A DNA stretch of 31,301 nucleotides from Candidatus Poribacteria bacterium (GTDB lineage Bacteria; Poribacteria; WGA-4E; PCPOR2b). Under the pieces are notes generated by a model. It was not told where the DNA came from. It did not search any database and saw only the letters and a program-made list of their open reading frames with translations. Below, one piece after another: positions 15,103-21,948 of this stretch. Numbering within the stretch: position 1 is the stretch's first letter; every line of letters starts with the position of its first letter. The DNA lies in the NCBI GenBank assembly GCA_027296925.1, contig JAPUIP010000871.1, positions 1 to 31,301 on the forward strand, written 5' to 3'. The translations under genes were made by a program, and so were the position numbers.

Positions 15103-16695
15103 ATGCAAACACAAGCAAGGAGGATTCTGTGGATTGATGATGAGATTAACCATTTAGCAACGCATATCTCATTCTTGGAACAAGAGGGATATCGGATTAC
15201 GACTTCGACGCGGGGCTCCGATGGGTTATCTTTATTGGACGAGGAGATTTATGATGCAGTCCTGCTGAGTCACATGTTGCCGGATATGGATGGGATTCGC
15301 ATCCTTTCGGAGATTAAAAAGAAATACCCCCATTTGCCGGTCGTCATGATCACCCAAAGTGAGCAGAGAGAGATTATGCATGAGGCAATTATCCACCGGG
15401 TTGATGATTTCTTAATGAAACCGTTGAGCCCCAAACAGATTGCCTCAGAATTGACCTTTCTCCTGGAATACGATACCGTTAAAGAAGATTACACTGTTCA
15501 AGAGTATGTTGTTGACTTTAACAAAAGAAGACACCTAAAACACCAGGAGGTCGTCGATTGGCAAACGTGGATTGATATTTATGCGCAACTGACCGAATGG
15601 GATTTGCGTCTCGATGAACTTGACACGGCCGATGAGTTACGTGAGATGCACCGGTTGGAAAAGCAGGAGTCGAACGCCATGTTTGCTCGCTATGTCGAAG
15701 AGCACTATTGTGGTTGGCTGACTGGCAACAACTCTCCGGCGCTATCGGTTGATGTTCTCTATAAATATGTCATTCCGGAGATCCAGGTTGGCAAACAGGT
15801 GTTCTTTGTGGTGCTGGATTGCATGCGGCTAGATCACTGGCTCACGATTAAGCCCCTCTTGCACCCTTATTTTCAGATTTCGACGCACTATCACTACTCG
15901 ATTCTGCCAACAGCGACCAATTACTCACGGAACGCGATCTTTAGTGGCTTGTTTCCGCTGGAGTTCGCACAGCGTTATCCTGATTTATGGGTGGAAATTG
16001 ATGATGAAAACACCAGTGTTAATCGCTTTGAGAAGGATCTCATGCGGTTGCAACTGGAGCGACATGGCATCCTCCTCAAACCTTTGCCCCAATATTTTAA
16101 GATATTTGATGCCCGTGGGGAAACAGAGTACCTGCAGTGGATAAGCAATGTCAAACGCATTAGTTTGGCGGCTGTGGTGGTTGATTTTCTTGACCTCCTC
16201 ACCCATAAACGATCCGAAATTAGTCTGCTCAAACAACTCATTCCCGGCGAGACGGCATTTCGCACATTTGTACAGGGCTGGTTTCAGCATTCGGGACTTT
16301 ATAAAATTCTGAAGTTGCTTGCGGATCGCGGTGTGACGGTGGTTTTGACCTCTGACCATGGCTCAATCCTGTGCCAACGGGCAGCCAAAATTTCAGGAGA
16401 TCGCCCCGCAACCAATGGGCTGCGATTCAAATTAGGGCGGCAATTTATATGCGACGAGGAAGCCAGTCTGAAAATTACTCAGCCGGAACGCTACATGCTA
16501 CCCGATTCACTATCTGAGAAGAATTACATACTTGCCAAAGAGGATTACTACTTCGTTTACCCGAATCAGTTTAACGATTATAAGCGCCAATTTCACGGGG
16601 GATTTCAGCATGGCGGCATCTCGATGGAGGAGATGATATTGCCATGTGCCATCCTCGAACCCAAGTCAGTTAGTCTGAAACGTCATGTTGTATGA
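15103..16695 (+). CDS. PorX-like response regulator: receiver plus PglZ domain
   Basis: A 530-residue protein with an N-terminal receiver (about 1-120), a helical linker (120-210) and a PglZ domain of the alkaline-phosphatase superfamily (about 220-525). This is the architecture of PorX, which in Bacteroidota regulates the type IX secretion system and has phosphodiesterase activity. The PglZ metal ligands look intact: Asp239 (VVLDCMRLD), Thr270/Thr272 (LPTATNYSRNAIFSGL) and Asp418-His419 (TSDHGS). In the receiver the acidic pair Asp12-Asp13, Thr84 and Lys106 are kept, but the phosphoacceptor Asp is Ser56 (AVLLSHMLPDMDG). The receiver may therefore be unphosphorylatable. GGAGG at about 15085 supports the start. 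Confidence 0.88.
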   Translation: MQTQARRILWIDDEINHLATHISFLEQEGYRITTSTRGSDGLSLLDEEIYDAVLLSHMLPDMDGIRILSEIKKKYPHLPVVMITQSEQREIMHEAIIHRVDDFLMKPLSPKQIASELTFLLEYDTVKEDYTVQEYVVDFNKRRHLKHQEVVDWQTWIDIYAQLTEWDLRLDELDTADELREMHRLEKQESNAMFARYVEEHYCGWLTGNNSPALSVDVLYKYVIPEIQVGKQVFFVVLDCMRLDHWLTIKPLLHPYFQISTHYHYSILPTATNYSRNAIFSGLFPLEFAQRYPDLWVEIDDENTSVNRFEKDLMRLQLERHGILLKPLPQYFKIFDARGETEYLQWISNVKRISLAAVVVDFLDLLTHKRSEISLLKQLIPGETAFRTFVQGWFQHSGLYKILKLLADRGVTVVLTSDHGSILCQRAAKISGDRPATNGLRFKLGRQFICDEEASLKITQPERYMLPDSLSEKNYILAKEDYYFVYPNQFNDYKRQFHGGFQHGGISMEEMILPCAILEPKSVSLKRHVV

Positions 16696-16699
16696 AGTC

Positions 16700-16743
16700 G
16701 CGGATTGTGGATGCATCTGACAAACGAGGCATCTGCAATCCGC
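16700..16743 (+). terminator. Hairpin after the PorX-like gene, possible terminator
   Basis: GCGGATTG (16700-16707) pairs with CAATCCGC (16736-16743), and GATGC with GCATC inside after a two-base mismatch. It begins five bases after the stop. Only a broken T stretch follows, so intrinsic termination is uncertain. The rest of the 238-bp gap to the sigma gene is pyrimidine-rich, with no convincing promoter or gene. Confidence 0.4.
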
Positions 16744-16933
16744 AATTAAGTTACCTTTTCCCGCCCGTTTCCTTACCCCCTTTCTTGTCAATTTTTACAT
16801 CTCCCCAAATGATGCCCCGCCTTCAGCATTTTCTGTGTTTTTTCCATCGGCTCTGCTCTTTTAGGGAAGAAATCCGATCGCAAATCTGTCTGAATAGGAT
16901 GAGAGCGACACACCAATCCACTGAGGGGCCACA

Positions 16934-17527
16934 TTGAAAACCATCAGCGCTTCACCACGCGATGCGACCCGCTTTTCTGAGATTATCAAGCTGCATTTAG
17001 ACGCGCTTTACTCAGCGGCACTGCGGATGACGCAGAACGAAATGGATGCGGACGACGTCGTCCAGACCACTTGTCTGAAAGCGCTCAAGAGTTTTGCGCA
17101 ACTGCGGGATGTTCGCAAAGCAAAGTCATGGTTATTTCGCATACTGACGAACACGTTCATCAATGAATACCACACCAGGGCTCGCATCCCCAAAATGGTT
17201 GAACTTGACAGCGTCGAGGATTCGAGCGATGCCATTGATGAAGGGGATGCGTCCTGGACGAAAACGCCCGAAGCGCTGTTCTTTGATCAGTACCTTTCGG
17301 AGGAGATTGCAGCGGCGCTGGATAGGCTGCCTCCAGAGATTCGCTTAGTCGTCTGGTATGCAGATGTCGAAGATTTCTCGTACGCTGAAATCGCCCAAAT
17401 GTTGTCTTGCTCAGAAGGGACTGTCGCCTCAAGACTCTATCGGGGCAGAAATCAGCTTAAAAGGCGACTGAAGGCGTATGCCACAGGTCGAGGCATCTTA
17501 AAGGGGGATGAAGATGACATGTCGTGA
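16934..17527 (+). CDS. ECF-type RNA polymerase sigma factor
   Basis: A 197-residue sigma-70 family member with only regions 2 and 4. Region 2 spans about residues 15-75 (LYSAALRMTQNEMDADDVVQ, then WLFRILTNTFINEY), and region 4 about 118-180 (LDRLPPEIRLVVWYADVEDF, then EIAQMLSCSEGTVASRLYRG, a helix-turn-helix). It directs RNA polymerase to promoters responding to an envelope or redox signal. The start is TTG with GAGGGG just upstream. The stop lies inside the next gene, which encodes its likely anti-sigma factor, a standard arrangement. No self-promoter of ECF type could be picked out by eye. Confidence 0.92.
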   Translation: MKTISASPRDATRFSEIIKLHLDALYSAALRMTQNEMDADDVVQTTCLKALKSFAQLRDVRKAKSWLFRILTNTFINEYHTRARIPKMVELDSVEDSSDAIDEGDASWTKTPEALFFDQYLSEEIAAALDRLPPEIRLVVWYADVEDFSYAEIAQMLSCSEGTVASRLYRGRNQLKRRLKAYATGRGILKGDEDDMS

Positions 17528-18335
17528 GTTTCTAAAACGGATCGCTGCCTATCCGTCGGCTTCGCTCCGTGCGATTCTGGACGGAGAGGCGCAAGCCGAT
17601 GCACATGGGAATCTACTGAAGCATCTGTCATCTTGCCCGACCTGTGCCAAAAAGTTATCCGTGGAATGGCAGTTTCGGACGCTGGTGAAACGGCATGCAC
17701 CCAAAGTGGAAGCCCCTGAAGGTCTGATGGACAAAGTGCTGGATTTGGCAGCCCTTGAAGGACTGAGCGAATCAGCGGGCCCTCGCCCCCGTGAACCAAA
17801 GCTTCGCCTTTTCGGCTTCTCGCCAATTCGTCTGTTCGCCTATTCGATGGCAGCCCTATGTGTTGGGGCGTTGGCTGTGCTTTTCGCTTCAACGCCGTGG
17901 CGGGCCGAACAGTCTGCCATTTTTGAGATGGTGGATGACCATATCCGCTACCTTCCCTCGAATGAGCGAAAACAGATTGTTTCGTCCAGTCGTGCGGAGG
18001 TGGAGGCATGGTTTACAGCGCAACTCGATTTTGCCGTGAGGATTCCGGAGTTTCCGACGCTCCAGTTGTTGGGGGGAAGGCGCTGCTATCTATTTGGTCA
18101 GCGGGTCGCGCTTCTGTTTTATGAAGGCGCGAACAGGAATGTGTCTCTCTTTATTTTGGAAGATCGCGACCTGAATCTGGACGCGATGTCCTGGATGGAT
18201 TATAAGGATCAGAAGATTGGGTTGGCTGCCTGCAAAGGGTATCACCTGGTCTTTTGTCGGCAGAGCGGATTGGCGTATGCCCTTGTGTCAGACCTCCCCC
18301 CTGAAATGCTGTTGGATCTGACCGCTCAACTTTAA
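17514..18335 (+). CDS. Zinc-finger anti-sigma factor, membrane-anchored
   Basis: A 273-residue protein. The N-terminal cytoplasmic part has the ZAS-type motif HLSSCPTC (HxxxCxxC, about residues 37-44) with an earlier Cys and His, as in anti-sigma factors that sense redox state. A single membrane helix (about 105-127, IRLFAYSMAALCVGALAVLF) is followed by an unrecognised outer domain of about 145 residues. It would hold the ECF sigma factor at the membrane until a signal arrives. ATG 17508 directly abuts the AGGGGG ribosome binding site, so ATG 17514 is preferred. It overlaps the sigma gene by 14 bases. The downstream thioredoxin and DsbD genes suggest a thiol-redox stimulus; this is inference. 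Confidence 0.85.
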   Translation: MTCREFLKRIAAYPSASLRAILDGEAQADAHGNLLKHLSSCPTCAKKLSVEWQFRTLVKRHAPKVEAPEGLMDKVLDLAALEGLSESAGPRPREPKLRLFGFSPIRLFAYSMAALCVGALAVLFASTPWRAEQSAIFEMVDDHIRYLPSNERKQIVSSSRAEVEAWFTAQLDFAVRIPEFPTLQLLGGRRCYLFGQRVALLFYEGANRNVSLFILEDRDLNLDAMSWMDYKDQKIGLAACKGYHLVFCRQSGLAYALVSDLPPEMLLDLTAQL

Positions 18336-18427
18336 TCACACGAAACGGAGCGTTGGCTCACAAGCGTTCCATCACATAAAAATCAAGCTAGGTTTGGCTA
18401 AATTTCAAGGCAGAAAGGAAAAACATC

Positions 18428-18868
18428 ATGAGACGTTTCATTCAGATTCCATGGATTTTCGCCTCGCTATCTGTCATGATCGCGGGGACGTTTATCATCA
18501 CGACAATCGGTTTCTCCGGTGAAGAGGCGGCAAAAGTACCCGTTTCTCCCAAGGTCATTGCCGTGAAATTTCACGCGGATTGGTGAGGTTTCTGCAAAAA
18601 GATGGGGCCCATCTTTACCGATTTGCAGAACAAATTTGACGGAAAGCCGGTGCTCTTTGTTACGCTGGATTTTACGAACCGAACAACTCACCACCAAGGG
18701 GAATTGCTCGCTTCGGCGCTCGGAATGGGCGATGCTTACAAAGAGAATCAGGGAACAGGTTTCATTTTACTGTTGGATGGTCAGAAGCGAAACATATTGG
18801 CCCGACTGACAAGCAAGCACACGTTAACGGAAATGGGCGCGGAGCTCAACAAACTCTTGCAGAATTAA
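18428..18868 (+). CDS. Thioredoxin-like selenoprotein (UxxC), TGA at 18584-18586 read as selenocysteine
   Basis: ATG 18428 follows AGAAAGGAA (18412-18420). The frame continues to TAA at 18868, 146 residues, with one in-frame TGA at codon 53. Around it the protein reads VKFHADW-U-GFCKKMGPIF, exactly the thioredoxin active site (FxAxWCxxCKxMxPxF) with the first cysteine replaced by TGA. Cys56 is the resolving cysteine. Residues 9-29 form a signal anchor, so the redox domain faces the outside. After the TGA the thioredoxin pattern continues without lesion (DLQNKF, VLFVTLDFTN, GTGFILLLDGQ). A stable hairpin starts at the TGA. UGA is a normal stop elsewhere here, so Trp or Gly reassignment is excluded. 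Without decoding, only a 52-residue stub would be made. It lies just upstream of dsbD, its probable electron donor. Confidence 0.87.
18587..18630 (+). promoter_or_regulatory. Candidate bacterial SECIS element
   Basis: Directly 3' of the TGA, TTCTGCAAA (18590-18598) pairs perfectly with TTTGCAGAA (18622-18630). An inner stem AAGATGG (18599-18605) pairs perfectly with CCATCTT (18609-18615), closing a small loop GGC (18606-18608). A six-base bulge (18616-18621) lies on the 3' side. The apical loop begins 19 bases after the TGA and starts with G, which fits the bacterial SECIS rule (loop about 16-37 bases downstream with a G at its start) for binding SelB. Confidence 0.75.
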
Positions 18869-18879
18869 CTGTAGTCCGG

Positions 18880-18920
18880 CAGAAACCTTTGAAATGTCAA
18901 ATACCTTTCAAAGGTTTCTG
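18880..18920 (+). other. Perfect 15-bp hairpin between selenoprotein gene and dsbD
   Basis: CAGAAACCTTTGAAA (18880-18894) is the exact reverse complement of 18906-18920, with an 11-base loop. It starts 12 bases after the selenoprotein stop. No T-run follows, so it is not a typical intrinsic terminator; mRNA processing, stability or partial attenuation are possible. It contains an upstream ATG (18894) in frame with dsbD that is therefore unlikely to be the real start. Confidence 0.75.
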
Positions 18921-18938
18921 ACGCCAAAGGAGTTTTCA

Positions 18939-20795
18939 ATGATGTTCAGAAAGCCAGTGTTCCTCGTGAATGTCGTACTATTGCTGATTTCCGCGCTGTT
19001 CATCGGCGTGCCTTCTCCCTCGTGGGGACAGTTATCTAGCTTTGGTGTTCCCAAGAAACAGAGTAAGCCTGCCGAGATTGTCACAGCCCATGGGGTTCTG
19101 TCGGTAGACAAAGTCCAGCCCGGTAGCACGTTCCAGGTTGCCATCGTGATGGAGTTTGCAGCGGGCTGGCACGCAAACGCGAATCCCGCGGGAGAGGGCT
19201 TGATTCCGACGGAAGTTATTCTTCCAGATACGCCGGCTGTGACCTTTGGTGAAGCGGTTTACCCGAAAGGCGAGGTACTGGAAATCGCTTCAATTGGGAA
19301 AGCTCCGGTCTATCATGAAGGCGCTGTGATTGGTGTCCAGGCAAAGTTAAGCAGGACCGCGCAGCCGTATCCGGTCACGCTGCCCTTTCAATTGAGGTAC
19401 CAGGCGTGCACCGACGAACAGTGTCTGTTACCGAAAGTCATTGATGTGGACATCCCCATCGAGATTGTTGGTATGGATGGAACGATTCGGCGGATAAACG
19501 ACGCCGTTTTTGCGGGCATCCAATTCGGCGCGCCTCCGGGTTCTGACCCCGCGACGAGTGAAAGTGGAAGGTTTTCCCAGGCGTTATCGAAGGGTTACTT
19601 CTGGGCATTTCTCTTCGTTTTTGTAGGTGGTATTCTTACGAGTTTCACGCCGTGTGTTTACCCATTGATTCCGATCACGGTCTCGGTCTTCGGTGCAGGC
19701 GAATCGGTCAGTCGCTTGAGATCATTTCTCTTATCCGTCACCTATGTGTTGGGAATCGCGCTGATATATTCAATCCTGGGCGTGGCTGCCGCCAAAACCG
19801 GAGCGGTCTTTGGAAACGTGATGGCGAACCCATTCGTAATCATTCCGATCTGTGGAATTTTGGCTGCTCTTGGACTTTCTATGCTCGGTGTTTTTGAGAT
19901 TCGTTTGCCCTATGCGTTGCAAAACAAGCTCAACACCGTTGGTGGCACCGGGTTTGCCGGTGCGTTTGCGATGGGAACTGTTGCCGGCTTCATTGCCGCG
20001 CCTTGCACCGGACCGGTATTGGTTGGGGTGCTCTCGCATGTCGCCACAACGGGCAGTGTTTTTCTCGGATTCTGGTTGCTGCTGACTTATGCCCTCGGCA
20101 TGGGACTACTATTCATCGTGATTGGCACATTTTCAGGCGTCATCTCAGCGCTGCCGAGGTCCGGCGGATGGATGTATATCTTGGAGAACGTGTTTGGCGT
20201 GGTGATCATCGCGGTGGCACTGTATTTCCTCAAAGAGATCATTGAGCCGTTACGAGCTTTCCTCAGGCACTCCGCAGGGTTTTTCGCCATCGCCGGTGTT
20301 TTATTGTTGGTCGGTGTCCTGCTCGGAAAATTCACCCAACGGTTCAAAGACTTGCCCCATCTTGTGCAACTCCGTAAAGCGTTTGGCATCTTATTGGCAG
20401 TTGTTGGGCTTTATATGTTCATCGGCGGATTCACAACGGCAGAAAGCAACTTAGACTGGATCGCGGACGAAGCACAAGGTCTGGAACTTGCCCGGCGGGA
20501 GGGGAAGCCGGTCATGCTCGATTTCTACGCGACATGGTGCGGTGCTTGCAACGAACTCGACCACAAAACCTATTCCGATTCAGCGGTGCAATCGAGGCTC
20601 TCGCAATTTGTCAACGTCAAGCTAGACTTCAGCAGAAATTCCGATGAGATCAAACGACTACAGGAAAAGTACAACATTGTCGGTTTGCCGGTCGTGATTT
20701 TCTTCGATTCTAAAGGGAATCAGCTCAAGAAGAAACGGCTCGAGAAGTTTATTGAGCCGAAGGATTTCTTGGCACTCGTGGAGGGGATTGATTGA
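18939..20795 (+). CDS. dsbD: Thiol:disulfide interchange protein DsbD
   Basis: A 618-residue membrane protein that carries electrons from cytoplasmic thioredoxin to outer thiol proteins. It has a signal peptide (1-30), an N-terminal alpha domain with the redox pair Cys157/Cys162 (YQACTDEQCLLP), a membrane beta domain of about eight helices with Cys239 (TSFTPCVYPLIP) and Cys356 (GFIAAPCTGP), and a C-terminal gamma thioredoxin domain with Cys534-Gly-Ala-Cys537 (FYATWCGACNELD). All six cysteines are present. The frame opens at 18894, but ATG 18939 has AAAGGAG (18926-18932) and begins the signal peptide, so it is chosen. The neighbouring membrane-anchored selenoprotein is a plausible client. Confidence 0.94.
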   Translation: MMFRKPVFLVNVVLLLISALFIGVPSPSWGQLSSFGVPKKQSKPAEIVTAHGVLSVDKVQPGSTFQVAIVMEFAAGWHANANPAGEGLIPTEVILPDTPAVTFGEAVYPKGEVLEIASIGKAPVYHEGAVIGVQAKLSRTAQPYPVTLPFQLRYQACTDEQCLLPKVIDVDIPIEIVGMDGTIRRINDAVFAGIQFGAPPGSDPATSESGRFSQALSKGYFWAFLFVFVGGILTSFTPCVYPLIPITVSVFGAGESVSRLRSFLLSVTYVLGIALIYSILGVAAAKTGAVFGNVMANPFVIIPICGILAALGLSMLGVFEIRLPYALQNKLNTVGGTGFAGAFAMGTVAGFIAAPCTGPVLVGVLSHVATTGSVFLGFWLLLTYALGMGLLFIVIGTFSGVISALPRSGGWMYILENVFGVVIIAVALYFLKEIIEPLRAFLRHSAGFFAIAGVLLLVGVLLGKFTQRFKDLPHLVQLRKAFGILLAVVGLYMFIGGFTTAESNLDWIADEAQGLELARREGKPVMLDFYATWCGACNELDHKTYSDSAVQSRLSQFVNVKLDFSRNSDEIKRLQEKYNIVGLPVVIFFDSKGNQLKKKRLEKFIEPKDFLALVEGID

Positions 20796-20831
20796 GGCGC
20801 GGAAATCGCCAGAAATGAGGAGAAAGAAAAC

Positions 20832-21881
20832 ATGCGGAAGTGGCTACCCTATTTTGAAGCAGTCATGCTGGTTTTACTGATCGCTCTGATATTCCTGAAC
20901 ACGAAGCGGGGCAACGTCGAAGCAACCTCACCGCCGCCTTCACAGGGGCAGACGTTCGTCGCACAAGGGGATGAAGACTTTGCAAAACAGGATTTAGCAA
21001 AAGCCTTGATTGCATACTGGCGAGCGGTTCAGGCGTTTGAAGCCGACGCCGCGGCGACTCCCGCTCCCAATCGGCAGGCGTTGCTACACGCGCATCTACG
21101 GGTTTCGGAAATCTATTTTCATAGCAACTGGCTGCAAGACGCAAAGGCACACCTGGAACGCGCGGCGAAAATCGACCCAGATCACCCCGATGTGCACCTG
21201 CTCCGCGGCAAACTGCTCCGCGACGAAGGCGAGCAGGTAGCGGCTGTCAACGAATTCTTGAAGGTGGTCGAGGCGGATGCAACGCATGCAGAGGTGCATT
21301 ACTTATTGGGTGTGTTGTATCAGGGAGCGAAGCAGTATGAACAGGCGATGACTCACTACGAGAAGGCAATCGAAAGCGATCCGGACTTAACTGCAGCACC
21401 GTTTGAATCTGCACCGATTGGCTTACAAGCCCGCCTGCAATTGTCACGGACTTATCGGCGTCTCCTTCAGGATTATCGGTTCATTGACCGGGAGCTCACC
21501 GATGAGGAGCAAGCGCGGCTTGCCGGTCTGGAGGATAAAGGCATCGCGATACTTGAAGAGGCGGTTGAAAAAGATCCCAACTTTTTGGTGGCCAAAGAGG
21601 AACTAATTGGCTTGCTCTACGCACAGGCTGGCGCTCTTGGGCGCGGTAGGGAGGAACGCTTTTACGACGAATCGCTCACAGTTTATGAGAAAATCACTCA
21701 GTTAGATCCAACTGAAGTTGACGCCTGGATGTGGATGGGGCAGATTCACAACACCTATCTGCAAGACCCAGAAGCCGCCCTCGACGCCTACAAAAAAGCC
21801 TATGCCCTTGAGCCAGACCTCGGTACGCTTGCAGAGATAAAAAGCCTGGAGGAGTCCCTGCAGCAAATGACGAACTACTGA
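20832..21881 (+). CDS. Membrane-anchored TPR protein
   Basis: A 349-residue protein. An N-terminal membrane helix (residues about 8-24, FEAVMLVLLIALIFL) is followed by a Pro-rich linker and at least five tetratricopeptide repeats, for example HLRVSEIYFHSNWLQDAKAH, VHYLLGVLYQGAKQYEQAMT, and the last, AWMWMGQIHNTYLQDPEAAL. TPRs mediate protein-protein contacts, so this is probably a scaffold outside the membrane. GAGGAG just upstream supports the ATG. It lies 36 bases after dsbD and is probably the end of that operon. TPR proteins occur beside cytochrome c maturation and thiol-redox genes, but no specific role can be assigned. Confidence 0.85.
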   Translation: MRKWLPYFEAVMLVLLIALIFLNTKRGNVEATSPPPSQGQTFVAQGDEDFAKQDLAKALIAYWRAVQAFEADAAATPAPNRQALLHAHLRVSEIYFHSNWLQDAKAHLERAAKIDPDHPDVHLLRGKLLRDEGEQVAAVNEFLKVVEADATHAEVHYLLGVLYQGAKQYEQAMTHYEKAIESDPDLTAAPFESAPIGLQARLQLSRTYRRLLQDYRFIDRELTDEEQARLAGLEDKGIAILEEAVEKDPNFLVAKEELIGLLYAQAGALGRGREERFYDESLTVYEKITQLDPTEVDAWMWMGQIHNTYLQDPEAALDAYKKAYALEPDLGTLAEIKSLEESLQQMTNY

Positions 21882-21948
21882 GCGAGCTTCGGCATTTGGC
21901 TACAGGGAGATCGAAAACGAGCACAGTCTCTCGGACGGATCCGCGCCC

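Noticed and set aside
16692..16937. 81-codon ORF overlapping the PorX-like stop
   Set aside because: Low-complexity pyrimidine-rich region, starts inside a hairpin, no family resemblance and no ribosome binding site.
18428..18601. Reading the TGA at 18584 as a nonsense mutation making the thioredoxin a pseudogene
   Set aside because: The stop is precisely at the catalytic cysteine, there is no other lesion, and a SECIS-like hairpin follows. Selenocysteine is the better explanation, though sequence alone cannot prove it.
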